From: Isoperla grammatica
Taxonomy: Eukaryota > Arthropoda > Insecta > Plecoptera > Perlodidae
NCBI GenBank assembly: GCA_945910005.1
Contig: OX246739.1
Location: 36,590,608-36,654,607, forward strand
DNA: 64,000 bases
Direction: 5' to 3'
Part shown: piece by piece, positions 11,713 through 24,807 of the stretch
How the letters are laid out: the number at the start of each line of letters is the position of its first letter
Position numbering within the stretch: the stretch's first letter is position 1
Made by a program: the position numbers and the translations under genes
The notes under the pieces: generated by a model
The model's input: only the letters and a program-made list of their open reading frames with translations
Database searches by the model: none
What the model was told of the DNA's origin: nothing

Positions 11713-12331
11713 GTTCATACAAACTTATGCGTTTTTCCTTGAGTGCGTAGAAAATTATTAACCCAAGAGGTATAGAACAACCAACAACTGAATAATCAAT
11801 ACAACAATAAAATATTCTATAGCGAAGATTGAGTTATTTGAAACAAATTTGTTCATGGGAATTAAACTCGGCGAACGAATGTGAAAATGTCTGGTTTCAG
11901 TTCAGACGTATCTGCTTTTCAGTTGAGAAAATTTCAAAATAACGATTTTCATTTCAGCTATGATACAGACTATTTAAAATAACTGGTTTCAGTTTGGGTA
12001 AATAAAGAAACATTTTTATTTCGGTTCTTCTCAGAATCTCGACAAGCCATCGCACCACGATGACTGTCGCTCCTCAGCCCTAAACCTACAATCCAAATTC
12101 TTGGCACATCCCGGACTTCCGAGCGTTTCTTTCAACAGTGTTTGAAATAAACTCTTCTAATTGCAACCTTGCTACGGGCGGCGCCTAACAGCTAACTCTG
12201 TGCACGTGTGCTTGGAAATAGCAACAGAGTGACTTGACTAACTGACTGTAGGGAGTGAACGCCCGCCATGGACGCGTGCAGGCGACACGTGGCGCCGGTA
12301 CGCCACTGTGTTCATTCACTCGACGGAAGCT

Positions 12332-12403
12332 GTTCAGACTTGAGGTTCAGACTTGAGGTTCAGACTTGAGGTTCAGACTTTAGGTTCAGACTTGAGGTTC
12401 AGA
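12332..12403. repeat. 13-bp tandem repeat, about 5.5 copies
   Basis: The unit GTTCAGACTTGAG is repeated head to tail. One copy differs (TTTAG for TTGAG). Confidence 0.9.
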
Positions 12404-14482
12404 GTGTGTTGTCTTGATGTTGATGTGGACAAAATGTTTCTTATGATGGATGTTGTAACTTGTAAGGTTTTTGTTTCTAAATATTGTTCCGAAATATTGA
12501 CTTGATGACATTTAAACAAAGGTTACTGTTTAAAATAAATTATAAAACGTTATGTTTGTTTCTTTTAGATAATGGATTATAATCAAGACAGGTTAGTTCA
12601 AATTTGTTATACAATCTCATCATTTGATGTATTTACTCATGCACATTCGCATAATTAATAATTGTAAGATGTTGATTTTTTGGCCTTTTATTGAATTTTA
12701 CTGAAATTTACTGAAAACGTAATTTGTTATCATTCATATTAAGTTTTATTTAGATAAGATAAAATTTATCGATTACGTTTTGAATTTAATCTAGATAAAG
12801 CAAAACATTGTTACTGAATGGGAAGATTCGTTAGTTATTTGAGTTTTAATCCAATCTCTGTACATAATATAAAAATAAGTCTAATCGAGATGGATTAAAC
12901 CTCAACACGTAATCGCCCTATCCAAATAACAGATCAAAGTGCTTCTATAGCTTCTAGATGGTTCTAGATGATTCTAGATGGTAGCCGTGAGGTGAGGTTA
13001 TGGTCGTAACCCGCAAGATTCAGAACTGGGTTCGAACAAATGCGTCGCCATATCTCCCCTCTCCCTCCCACCCACGCACATGGAAACCGCTTTGTCAAAA
13101 CTAATTGACTTTTATGGCAGCCACTTTAATTCTTATACACATTTTTATAAAACCCGCAACGCGCTGGCTTTATTTGCATTTGTTTTGCAAACGCGACAGA
13201 GAAATAATTGGCTTAACTAATCAAACAATATTGTTGAATGCTACATCCTAAACCTGCTTTTTGTGACCATGCGGCCGGCGTGGGCTACAAATTTTAATTA
13301 GAGTTTTATAAAACGTGTAGTTTTGACATTTTGTTTAATTCGTCCAAAGTGTTGGGCTGCGTAGGCGGAGTGTTTTGTGCAAACTCGTCCAGTGTTGGCA
13401 GCGGAACGGGTTTGAAGTGAGCGCTACTCATGTACTGGTCAAGTGCTCAAAGTGATATAATCGAAGGACGTTACGTTCTTTAGTATCTTGAGTTCACACC
13501 TTTCCTTTTAAAACTAGCAAGTCAAGATTGTGACTTAGATACGTTTTTACGATCAACATTCTCAACTGAAATCAGAAAGTCAACGTGGGATGTCGTCTTA
13601 CCTGTCATTTTGCGATATTCTCCATTTTATTATATACACGCAAAATAGAGATTGTTACATTTCAATATGATCTAATGACTAACAATGTTAATCTGTATGT
13701 TATTATTCTCAAGTATTGTCATACAATAATATCTGTAATCACTTTATACGATCTACATGTTCTGTTTTTACGACGTGTTCCATAACATGTTATTAATAAT
13801 TATGTACCCGTGCATATGAGTCGGTTTACACTTTTCATCGCAGACAGGCGTATGGACAATTGAACTACACTGGTTTATTATAGTCTTGCTTGGATAATTT
13901 AAACAGAGCTGTGCTCTGTTCTCCGGTATGTAATTATATTCAAAGCAATTCTAGTTTACCTTTAAGCTTAATTCCTTTTTGTGTTACTATTCGCGAATAC
14001 CGTACCGTACTTATTTAAACCTTATAGGGCCGGTGTTATTTGAATGTCTAGTTATTTATTTACCCTTCAGATAACTATTGTTTTTACTTTTTACCATAGC
14101 AAGCGTCAATGCAAATTCACCACCATGCCCTGAATGAACTGGGAGTTAAATTTACTTGACACTTGCTCATTGAAATACCGGACACTGGTGAAACTGTCGA
14201 AAAAATATAAACCTTCAACAGGCGAAGAGGAAGGCGCATAACCCATGACTATACGGTGACAAGAAGTAGTAAATAATCATTTATTTAGCAAGTTTGCCGT
14301 AACAGTCTTTTGCATAATATAATTCGTAGTAGTACATGAACGTGTAGTAACGAATGTAAAATACGAACTATTAGAACGACGACGAAGGCGACAAAGGTAC
14401 CGGCGGTGTCTGTTCACATAATCTCCACGGACCTTTGTCTCCGCGCTCGGAATTTATAACCTCAAACAGCAATCTGAAGACT

Positions 14483-14510
14483 GAAGAAGAAGAAGAATAA
14501 GAAGAAGAAG
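14483..14510. repeat. (GAA)n microsatellite
   Basis: A GAA-rich run with one ATAA interruption. Confidence 0.8.
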
Positions 14511-14865
14511 CAGCTTGCATGATATCACGAAAAAAAACGATTGTCAAATAGAAACAAACGCCGTATATCAACGGCTACAGTCGTCCTCCCCACGCCGCCA
14601 AACAAATCACAGTAATAATTCAATTCACCAGCCGATTGTATTGTTTAGGTGGACAAGATTCCCAATAAGGTTAGACGCCACTAACCAGCCAGTTCTCTGA
14701 CTGCCGAGATCGCAACACGAGATGGAGATATGGATCTGTGGAGCAGTCGTGGAGATATTTAGTCACGTGACCTGGGAGCTAATTATTGTTTGTGGAGGAA
14801 AAAGCTGCCGGTATGAGCTGATCGTGTATGCACGTCGCACGCGTATTCGGCGTGCGCGCGGTGGT

Positions 14866-14887
14866 GCAGTTGCAGTTGCAGTTGCAG
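14866..14887. repeat. (GTTGCA)n short tandem repeat
   Basis: About 3.5 copies of a GTTGCA hexamer. Confidence 0.8.
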
Positions 14888-15799
14888 TGGTCGTGAGGAA
14901 CACTGTATACCGGCCGCCAGTATTGTATTGAAGCCATGCGCAAGTCACGTTTTGATCATAGTTAAATTGAAGGGTGATTCTGGGAGAAGTTACCATAATA
15001 AGGATGATTACATGAAAGCAGCGCTACCACGCGGAGCGGCTCTACATTTTTTGTTTTTTGTTAAACTTATGAGTCGATAAAGAAGTTTTTCCGTTGAATA
15101 TTTTTTTGTTGACATTTTAAGAGCCAACCAACTAATATTAGAGCCACAACGCTAATGTGTCGTCAATAAAAACTCCTCTTAACCGTAGGTTACTAGAATT
15201 TGGTTCAAAGATGTTACACAACATTAAAAATGTAACTAATGATCCGTCTGGTGTGAAGTGTAGAACATATTGTAATTAGTAGGGTTGTTATTTAGTACAG
15301 GGTTGTTACTGTGGTTCACTTAGTTTTAAGCCAAGTCTGTCGTGTAACTACGTTAGTACACATTCAGTGTAATATGTAATATTGAGCTACACGCTTAAGC
15401 CTACAGCAATTATTGTGTTGGTTCGATTACATTTATGACTACACGGCTAAAAATTGAAGTAGTAGAACTAGAGAATTATTGTAATAGAGCTTTGTATTCC
15501 ATAAAGCACCAGCTAATCCCCTAAGTTTGAGCAGCCCAGTGTTTTTCTGTATATCTGGTTGTATACAATTGTGTTTTGCAGGTTTTACAAACAATAAGAC
15601 CCCACTTCAACCCAACAATGACAAAGACTAGAACTGTTTTTATACCTCAAGTGCTTGAAGACAATACATATCTTTCCAGACTCCAAAAGAATTCTTCCCC
15701 TATCTGCACACTTCAGCCAAACTTTTTCTGAGTCTGGACACACTAAATGGAATACATAGGACTCAAAAAGTCTTTCACATCTTCACCCGCCTCACAAAC

Positions 15800-15877
15800 T
15801 TGCTCTGCATCATCTTGATACAAACACGTCTAGCCTCCTTGCTCTGCATCATCTTGACACAAACACGTCTAGCCTAT
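15800..15877. repeat. 39-bp tandem duplication
   Basis: Two copies of a 39-bp unit starting TTGCTCTGCATCATCTTGA, with a single T/C difference in the shared core (GATACAAAC versus GACACAAAC). Confidence 0.85.
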
Positions 15878-17276
15878 GTTAAGCGCACCAATAGCGTTAT
15901 TAGCGTATTGAGCGAGAAGCATCCATCAGGAAAAGATTAGCCATTAACCTAGTTATTAGTTTCCAAGGTCACTCAGCTTCCCCATTACACATGTTACCGC
16001 CATGTGTAATTACATCCCCCATGTTGGTATCGCTGGCAGCAATGATCCACGGCGCATTATCGTAACAACGGGGACAATAATTTCGTCTCTCCAGCCAGGA
16101 TTAAACCAAGGTCATGCGAGTAATCGAGCTGGAAGCGTTCCAGTAGCGAGCGCTAGCTAGAGCTAGATAGCGTGCTCGGTGCTCGGAGCCAAGTCGTCTC
16201 ACTAATAAATCCGCCCGATCTCATCAAGGCCTCTGTTGTTTATCTACGTGGTGCCAAGGGTCAACAGTCTGTTCTTTTAGGTTGCACTTCCTACACTCGC
16301 CGAGCTGGGATTGAAACTGGAGCGAGTCTACTTGTCAGAGTATTCTTTTACTGCGAGGTGATATACACACGTGGTGAACGGTGCACGCAAGGCGGATAAC
16401 ACTTGTTGTTACGCTTTGCGTGACTGCCACCCACTTCTACTTCTGGAACTTCTTCTGGAAAGAGTGTTATCTATAGTCTGCTGTTATGTTGTTATGCCAA
16501 GTTGGCATCGAACGTTCCAAATAAGTGCCGCAATTACTAATTTGGGTACCTCGTTTTATTACATCGATCAACCCTTATCGTCCTACATAAGTATATATCT
16601 TCTCTTTCTCTCGTTTGACATTTCTGGAGACGATTTCAACACCCGACATGAAGGCCATCTCGCTGTCAACATATTGCACCAATCAGTGTTGATAAAAGTG
16701 TCACTTCTGTTGGTCAAAAGTTGGAAACTAAACTTGTTCTAAAGTTGTAACCGTCTCAGTCGCAATGCGGCCTAACCGCCCACCGGAATTCATGCCCAGT
16801 GGATTGTGAAATTCAGACCTCTGATTGGACATCAGAAGCAGATTCTCCTTTGCGGCTCAAGATGTTCTTCAGTGACCGTAGCCACTCCAATTAGCGGACG
16901 AGGGAGCCCTCGAGAACTCGAGACGGACGCTGATTGGCTCACGTGGCTAGCGCGCACTTTTCGAATGCATTCAAACGAATCATCTACTTGTTATTGATCT
17001 CGGTCGCATTGTTCGATTGCTCGTGGGTTGTGAGTACTCGGTTGCTTCGAGTGGCTCCTCAAGCCGGGATGATTCTAAGGTGGACCCTTGCGTCATAGCC
17101 CCATCGCGCTCCATGTATAAGCAGTGCACTATAATAGCACAGAATACATGAGATAGCTAATAATTGGAGTAGGACAGGTCCAGGGTATTTTTGCCATTCG
17201 AGTGAGACTGTATAACCTCATTGTTGAGTGTGTCGTCGTTAAACACAGATAAACAATAACATATAGTACTATGTAG

Positions 17277-17537
17277 AATTGTATTGGCGGTGTCTTACTC
17301 TATGCTGACGTAACAACTGAGTGTAGGAAGAGGCTACATAACTTCAACGAAACTAGTCTCATGATCCGACCAGATCCTGTTTCATGCACACTGTTTGAAC
17401 GAAATCGACAGATTACTACTGGCGATCTTTCACACATTCGTGAAGGCGATCCGCTTTGTAGAGTACACAAGCAGCGTAATAAGTCACACAGACTGTGTTT
17501 GGAATTTCCAGGCAACCAATTTACGGTCCTAAATTAA
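17277..17537 (+). pseudogene. Dispersed repeat, copy B, with an open coding-like frame
   Basis: A + frame without an ATG near its start stays open for about 86 codons and ends TAA at 17535-17537. Its C-terminal half contains LFERNRQITTGDLSHIREGD, then RVHKQRNKSHR and CLEFPGN. The equivalent frame in copy A (about 1185-1312) retains LSHIR and RVHK. Nucleotide homology continues past the stop to about 17660, so the unit is larger than the ORF. The residue pattern looks protein-like, but I know no family that matches. It could be a remnant of a transposon protein or of an old duplicated exon. Confidence 0.35.
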
Positions 17538-19060
17538 TAAACTAATGGAGCTGTTTCAAGTAGATGGTAGCAATTAGGAAGTAGAAAAGTAAGTTGGCAC
17601 TACTGGACTTGGCTATTTCCGTAAGCAGGACACTAGTTGGTGATGTTGGGACAACTTTACATGGAACTTTACATGGACAACAGTTTGGTTGATTGTAGTC
17701 CATCAAGTTGATTGCGGACTGCAGGAGCGGCGATTTGAGCTCAAGGAAGGGAGGGGGGGGGGGAAGTGGGGCAACCTGTGTTGTACTTGTTGTGGTTTGA
17801 CCTGTTGGTTATATATTGTCCTCAACCCCTCCCGCCTTCTCACCACACACATCCCTTAGCATGCATCGAGGGTGACCGGTAGTTGCTCAACCAAAGTGTG
17901 TCGTGTCGCCTGAGGCTTGGTCTAGTTAGCATAAGCTCAATTCAATTCAATTCAATTCAATTCAATTCAAGAGCATTTAATTCTCAGTTCTTTAGTACAG
18001 TATTGGAAAAACAGTATATGTTTATAAGAAATGAGAAGCCCACAGAAGGCAAGTCTTGAGTGTGGGCAGAACATAGGTTAGAGACATAAAAAAATACAGT
18101 GCAAGATGGCAGAACTAAAGTGATTTCAATGTAAGATTTGTGCAGATTTGTTGATCGGTCTGATTGTTTGTGTAGTTTCATCACTCATAGTTTCATCCCT
18201 CGTGTTATACCGATTGGCGTCATCGCATAAATATGAGACGTAAAGTTAGATATCGTTCATAACAAGAGGTTCTTTATTCTATAGCCATATAGCTCATAGA
18301 TCATGTTTAATTTCTGGACAACCAAGGCCAACTAAAAAACGTGGATTTGTTCAAAGGGTCAGAGACTCTTCATTAATTTCTTGACGTCAGTTTTAGCCGA
18401 GAGATGAAGTTTCGTCGTATCGATTACAGCTTCCACGCAGTACACACGTCTGAGATGATATAATATATTGGTGGGTATCAAACTGGTTGAATCGGTTCAC
18501 AATATAATGAGTGGAATGACAAACATTTCTTATTCATAAATTTCGGTTAAGTTATTGTCCTGTGGAGTGCGTAGAAAGGTAACAACTGTCCAAGAGGTAT
18601 AGCATTCGATACTCACTATAATGCACTTTTGTAAAAAGACATCAAAAACAAATTTTTGAATACAATTTTAGAAAGTATGCGTTCATGTAGGTAATGTTGA
18701 AAAGAAAGCTTTTTTGTCTAGGCTATTAATAACATTTATGTTCCATACTTGAGGTTTCTGAATTTTATTAACATGGCAGCCATCATATTTCAAACATTCA
18801 CCATTCAGCCCATACTTCGAAATATATCTTGCCGATATAATTGAACAGACACACTAAAACAAAATGTCACAGTTTCTGAGATATCGGTAGTAAAAGTAAA
18901 AACCGATATTTAACGACGACATTGCAAAGGCCAGTTCGTAGAAGTTGTCACAGGAATCCACTGGAAGTTATTTCGAAAAGTGGTTTGCTGTGCTATAAGT
19001 TGTTCGGAGCAGCCATACAAAGTCTTAGACGAAGTTAAATAAAATAAAAAACAATGGTAT
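17538..19060. other. Intergenic, no gene seen
   Basis: Contains a G tract at about 17751-17761 and a TTCAA array, with no supported gene. Copy B homology continues to about 17660. Confidence 0.5.
17941..17970. repeat. (TTCAA)6 microsatellite
   Basis: Six perfect TTCAA units. Confidence 0.95.
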
Positions 19061-19063
19061 TTT

Positions 19064-19316
19064 CAAAAGACCATTTTCAAAATTATAATCTAGGACCCTT
19101 AGGTACAGTCACAGGTACAGTATTAGATAGAGTTTCACGGTCCTCTAAATTTTTTATGACAACACTGCACAACAATAAAAACTAGTTTTCAAATGTTTCG
19201 TCAAAATTAATTTCTCATTGTTGTGCATTGTTGTCATTGAAGATTTCGAGGACTGTGATAAACTCTATCTAAGTAAGTAGTAATTGCCTAGATCAACTTT
19301 AAAAATGGTCTTTTTT
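19064..19316. mobile_element. Foldback MITE with arms of about 100 bp
   Basis: The left arm contains AAAGACCATTTT, then ATCTAGG, TTAGATAGAGTTT, CGGTCCTC and GCACAACAATA. It is matched on the right by the reverse complement in the same order: AAAGACCATTTTT, ATCTAGG, TTAGATAGAGTTT, AGTCCTCGAAAT and GCACAACAATG. The arms are separated by about 25 bp, so the transcript could fold into a long hairpin. No coding capacity is present, and the exact ends and target duplication were not resolved. Confidence 0.75.
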
Positions 19317-22300
19317 AAGTTGTTTGTCACTTTAAAACATGTAAACGTATTTTGTCGTCTCACTATTGGTGAGAAATGCATTGCGTAGACACGTTACAAA
19401 GTTTGGTTGCTATCTTGCTTATTATACGTGCCAATGAGTCAAACAAACTACAATGGAAGATTTGTGCGCGAGAGTTCAACACAATGGCCATGTCGTCTTG
19501 CAAGTAATTACGCCCTGGGCCCAATAATGTCTTATCTAGAGGCTCAAGGGTCTTATTAGTTTACTTGCGACATCTTCCCTGCTCGATGTTTACTTGGGTC
19601 CCTCGCAACGTTTGCTTTGCCACTTGGTTGGTTGCAGAGGTCAAATGCCCGGTCGGTCTACGGTGGGGATACTTACTCAACATTCCGCAATATTGGCACG
19701 GAGACCGAAAATATCTTTACACCATTATGAGAGCATAATATTGACGCAACCAACCGTATTTAAAATATCGTTATTTTTAGACACTATTACGAGAACACTC
19801 ACGCATTGACCAGTTGGTTTCGACAATGTTACAAACTTTGATATGTTTTCTTTCCCGCTTTAGAAAATTAATGTAAATATATTGCAAATAATTAAATGTG
19901 TTGTGGCGTTAATTAATTTTCAACACATTTACATTTATTCTAGAAACAAATTGAATTTGAAATGTGCTCATGTGAGCGACGTAATCCACAAAAACGCTTT
20001 ACTTTTTTTCGTCTTTGTGTGATAAGCTGATTGATATTGCTCTGTCCTGACGTCATGACCTATTTTTCCGGCGTGATGATTTGTGTTATGTTAAGCTTGC
20101 TTTGATTACTAAAATTTTATTAAAAAATATTAAAATAACTTTTAACACTCGCTAATATAGTCACGAACTCTAAAAAAAAAGTGATGATTATTCCCTATGT
20201 GACCTGCGAAATGAACGCTATTGGTGCGCGTGCGCAGTATAGCTTAGCTTGTCGTGGTCTCTGTGTGACGTATCCCGGTTGAGCCCAGCTGCCGCATGTC
20301 GTACATTTAATTTATCTCCACGTTTTTGACAGAACGGGCCCAAGTAAATAATGCATGTCCTATACGTCTACCCAGGTGATAAATCAAATGTTTTTTGTTC
20401 TTGTAGTGCGTGCAAGCTGCACCAAGTGTGGATAATGAGGTGTGAAGCGTGGTCCATTAAAAGAGAAAACCAACCAACCAACCCTTTGAGCTACGCTGTC
20501 TGAAATCGTAACGTCTTATGACTAAGTTATGAGGAGATTTTCCATTTCCACGTTGGATGATTCTTTGCGACGGGTTGTGAGTTGTTAGCAAACAATATAT
20601 CACATCTTTCTATCCAACACAGACAGCGAGGATACCGTAGAGCTAATATTGCTGTCTTAGGATGGTGGGATATATAGGAAGGAACAACAGAAGAATATTT
20701 TTATAATGACTCATTCTCCGTAGGACAACGCAACACCTAGGAAAAAATTAAAAAATTAAAACAAAAATAAATAAAAATTACAAATACTAGTTCTTGGCAT
20801 ACACACTGCATAGAACGGCTGAATATTTTCAGAATTGTGTTAGCCTAATTCATAAAACCAAGCTGAAAATTATTTAACACGCAAACTTCTATTGTACTAC
20901 CACATAGCATGCCCTGCCACCGGCTTGTATCCATACTGGGTCATTCAACCAATATATGCAATCCACTCTCGACTAATAAATCTGCATCGGATCCTAGAGT
21001 CATTATTTTAATTTAAAAATACAAAAATTAGTGAATAAGCTTCACACTTCGGACGCGTCAAGAGAGTTGTACGCGAATAAATCGGTTCATCGTTCACTTC
21101 ACCCGTGTTTTTCTCTGCCTAATCACGGTGTTATTACACTGCTCATTTAAAACAATTACACCCAATTAGGTACACACTGCGCTGCAAGATAAACGGTATC
21201 TTCATGACGCGTGTTAGGGTTGAAACCTGTAATTTGGCATGTATACGGTGTGTGCTGCTCTGCTGGTCCTACTGTGTTTTTACTACAATTTACCCTGTCG
21301 AGGGGTGATGGAGATGAAAATATAATTTATCTTGTGTATGCGCGCCATGTGTAAATGATCGGTAATTATAGTTAATGTTACAAAATTAAAGGAAAACAAA
21401 AGCAATAAAATGGTGCGTGAAGGGGGGAGAATGGGGGAGGTCCCTCTGCAGAAGGCTACTATACATATTTGTACTTTTATGTTTTACGTTTAGAAAAAGA
21501 TTATTATAATTTTTATAGATTTAAATGCATTTGTCTTCGCACGGTTCACAAACGTGCATGTGGGAACGGTTAGCGAAGAATCTTGTAAATGTCGGCATTG
21601 ACGGCTATTTGACACAACTCACCATTAGCAACATTCAAATCCGAACTGATGTAAACAAACGGAAAAAATAATAAATCTCAAAACTCAAATGCGTAATCAG
21701 CATCAGCATGATTGGGATATTCTAGCGATTTTAGTTCCCTTAAAATTTTGAAATTATCAGTCCAATTTGCGCAGCAACTATTTCAAACATAAAATTCGCA
21801 TCTTACTATAGGGCTGCCACCCCCCGTTAGAACTGTCTTGCACCCGGTCTTGCCCCCTCAGAAAACAACTTATAAGACGCTATGAAACAAGTGTGGACGG
21901 GTTGGGGCTTATTTGGGCGGCGTGGGAATCGAACCGGGGACCGCCCCACTCAGCTGTATTAAAAGATGCGAGCAATATCCGGCGAGCGATGAAAGGCTTA
22001 GCGGACCGCAGACGAGCCCTATAGCTGCCACACACACACACAACCATGCAGTCCAACTAAACTGGTGAGAAGCGTCAGCTGAAAGGGGCATCCATATTAA
22101 TGCGCATGCGTGGGAAGTGGTGTGATGGCGACATTGTCGAAAACATTCCCTTGATTGAATTGAATTTAATATTGATGATGTTAAATGCATCGCATTTAGC
22201 CGTTTGCGTGAAAGATTAAAGAAGTGGCGAGGGCAAAAAATAAAAGCTCCACGCGAGTCGAGCGCGGTTGATGTATGCGTCATTGGTTGGACGACCGCCG

Positions 22301-22584
22301 GACAGCGGAACTACTATAGACAGACGCGACTATTTATTCGGATGTCGCCAGGACCAGTGACGTCATGAGTGGTACGTGTCATCTCACCGCAGGATGCAGC
22401 AACTGAGTTTTCATATACCCAAAACCTCAATTCACTTGATGCGAAACCGATTTTTGTATAAATCGATCGGTACACCGGCAAAATTTGGTATTAAAAAAAC
22501 TATTTTCTCATTAGTCGAGTCGGTAAAGTGGTTCCACACATCCTTGTAATTGCTGACGTTATTGAATATGAGTTAGTGGAGCCA
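19317..22584. other. Intergenic, no gene seen
   Basis: No supported exon. A (CCAA)-type run at about 20470-20483 following GTGGTCCATTAAAAG resembles a retroposon tail. At about 21915-21945 the minus strand contains CCCCGGTTCGATTCCC, a perfect pol III B-box-like sequence, but no complete tRNA fold was found. Confidence 0.45.
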
Positions 22585-22592
22585 ATCAGCGG

Positions 22593-23314
22593 TAAGGTGA
22601 CCATACGTCCCGGATTTCCCGGGACAGTCCCGTTTTTTTACACTCTGTCCCGGCGTCCCGAAGACTTTTTAAAAAGCACTTAAATGTCCCGGAATTGTGA
22701 TACACGTTTTTAATGTCCCGGAAATTATCGATGCGGCAAGTATTAGAACAAAATGCGTGATATATCGAGTTACTTGTGATGGCAGCTGAACACGTAGCTT
22801 ACCGGTACCATATCAGCTGACCGGCCTACCCTACCCCTACCACCTACCGTCTCGGCTTTGACTCGCCGCCTCCCAAAGGGTTTTGACTTGTTGTATTTGG
22901 CGAGTCATTTGTCTCCTTTGAACTTTGATACTGTGTGTGTTTGTTTGTGCTGCGACAATGCCGCCTCCAAAACGGAAGTGTTAATTTAACAGTGAGTTAC
23001 AAAAAGACTTCTCATGTTTAAAGCAATTGCGGGCAAATGACGATTCCGACGTTCATTGCAGTCAGTGTCAATCCACATTTTCTATCGCGCACGGAGGACG
23101 ATCAAACATTAAAGAGCATCTTAAAAGTAAAATAGCATCAAAAATCAACTCACTCTAAACTCATTCTAAAACGCTTAAAACCACAAAAAAAAACACTTTT
23201 TTCAAAAAATTTCCTGCGGCGCTGTTGTGGGGGGCGTCCCCCCCACACCCCCCATTGTTGTCGCCGAAAGTTGTGTTTGTCCCGGAATTTCGATTTGTAA
23301 ATATGGTCACCTTA
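22593..23314 (+). mobile_element. hAT-type element, 722 bp, internally deleted, with 8-bp TSD
   Basis: Terminal repeats begin TAAGGTGACCATA at both ends (right end TATGGTCACCTTA). They are flanked by a perfect 8-bp duplication, ATCAGCGG (22585-22592 and 23315-23322). The left end continues with GTCCCGG repeats (CGTCCCGG, CAGTCCCG, TGTCCCGG), a subterminal motif. The interior keeps a decayed exon encoding a BED-type zinc finger, supporting assignment to hAT. A G/C hairpin near the right end (about 23225-23258) closely resembles one in the hAT element at 4457-5177. Confidence 0.9.
22958..23158 (+). pseudogene. Decayed hAT transposase N-terminus (BED zinc finger)
   Basis: An ATG at 22958 is followed after eight codons (MPPPKRKC) by a TAA at 22982-22984. 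The same frame then stays open to TAA 23156-23158 and reads a BED-type finger: paired cysteines in CSQC, the signature FSIAHGGRSNI, then the first histidine in KEHLKS. In hAT transposases and their domesticated ZBED relatives this domain binds the terminal repeats. The internal stop and the absence of any catalytic or dimerisation region mark it as a remnant. It lies within a 722-bp element with intact ends, so the element would need transposase from elsewhere. Confidence 0.8.
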
Positions 23315-23322
23315 ATCAGCGG

Positions 23323-24754
23323 TTGTCTTTTTCAAATATTGACATTTGATTGGTCAATGCCTCACTCATCTATGACGTCAGCGTCCTCAAGATTCTTGTA
23401 TCACTCTAAGTTTCTGTTACCAAAATTGGTTTTCTCACTAGTCTGTTATGAAAACACATTTTTCCACAAGCCCGGTTTGTACGTTGCAATATACTGGTAG
23501 AACGCATGAATTTCTCACTAGCCCAGTCCATTGCCATTAAAACTGATAAGGTTTTAAGCCCTTTTAACTTTTAAATAAGGTTTTCTGTCTGGTAGGCGAA
23601 TTGGTTTGAGTAAACATCACAAAACAACCACGCTTTTAAATACCCTGCTTGAGTTTAAATCGTGAAAAGCGTATCCTGGTGTTGATTAAATCTCACTGTC
23701 AATACTTTGTAATTGTTTTTGTGCTGCTTGATTGACTGTTAACTCACACCTCACCGCCACCAGGAGATAAATAATGCATCGGTTTAGAGCTCTCTGCTGC
23801 CGAGCATTATGTAACTGAGATAATCAGGTTAATAGATCCATGCATTATTAGTTATTTTATTCAACAAGTGGTTTTGTGAAGAAGAATTCCAGATATTCCA
23901 GCGAAATTCCTCGATACGTACGTAAAGGAACTCCAGGAATATTTGTTTTGTGTTTTGGTTGTGATATTAACCATATAGGCTAAACCATTAAAACTGATAA
24001 AACTTAAAATGCCATAGGGGAGCACATTTTGCAATAATTGATGCACAAATTGCGTATATATATAATAATAACATGGTTAAATCGTGTATTCATAAATGCA
24101 AATACGTACATATCGTATTAATAATTAATGTGAACAAAATATTCCCACTGAAAAACCGTGCCTATTGGAAACCACGTAGCATATAATAAAAGCCCTCACT
24201 GAAATCAGTTCTTGTAGTCGTATTCATTTTATTTGTTTGTTTTAAGCACTAAAACAAGTACTGTGCACCGTATCCGAATAAGTCGTGGTTACGTCAATGG
24301 TGCATAGGCCTACTTCACTCGAAATAAAAATAAAATAATTAAGTGACATTTAAACTAATACTACACAAATGAATTTATACACCTTCCCTCAAGTATAGAA
24401 AGCAGTTCTTTCCCAGTCCACTTACAAATGAAAGTAAGTGCCTAAAAACTGTAACTTTTACTGTTCGTATTTCCTCTCAAGGAAAAGAATCCAAATGAAA
24501 CTATACATTGTTTCTAGCCAACTCTGCTTCGCGTGCGCACAATACTGTCTGACGCAGAAGTCGCGAGCTGCCACCGAAACGCTTTCGTGGGAATCAGGCA
24601 TTGCCTTTATACAGACTTGCCTAAACCCGGTATAACTTACTCCATACGTGACAGGGATAGTGAAGCATTGCAGGTTCTGTCACGAGTCTCGATTGAAAAG
24701 AACTGAAAGTGGGTAAAATGACATTGCTGTGATTGTAAAAAATACTATCAGTAT
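23323..24754. other. Intergenic, no gene seen
   Basis: No supported coding exon or repeat. Confidence 0.5.
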
Positions 24755-24806
24755 TATTATCATTATCACTATCATCACCATCATCATCATCATCATCATC
24801 ATCATA
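24755..24806. repeat. (ATC)n microsatellite
   Basis: An imperfect start followed by about a dozen perfect ATC units. A SINE inserted at its right end. Confidence 0.9.
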
Positions 24807-24807
24807 C

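Larger units (their letters stand above)
11720..17276. other. Intergenic, no gene seen
   Basis: A long stretch with no supported gene. It holds only small simple repeats, listed separately, and a CpG-bearing patch at about 12165-12310. The short ORFs are unconvincing. Confidence 0.45.

Noticed and set aside
21909..22283. 124-codon minus-strand ORF as a gene, or a tRNA at about 21915-22015
   Set aside because: A good B box is present, but no cloverleaf could be drawn, and the ORF has no domain or splice context.
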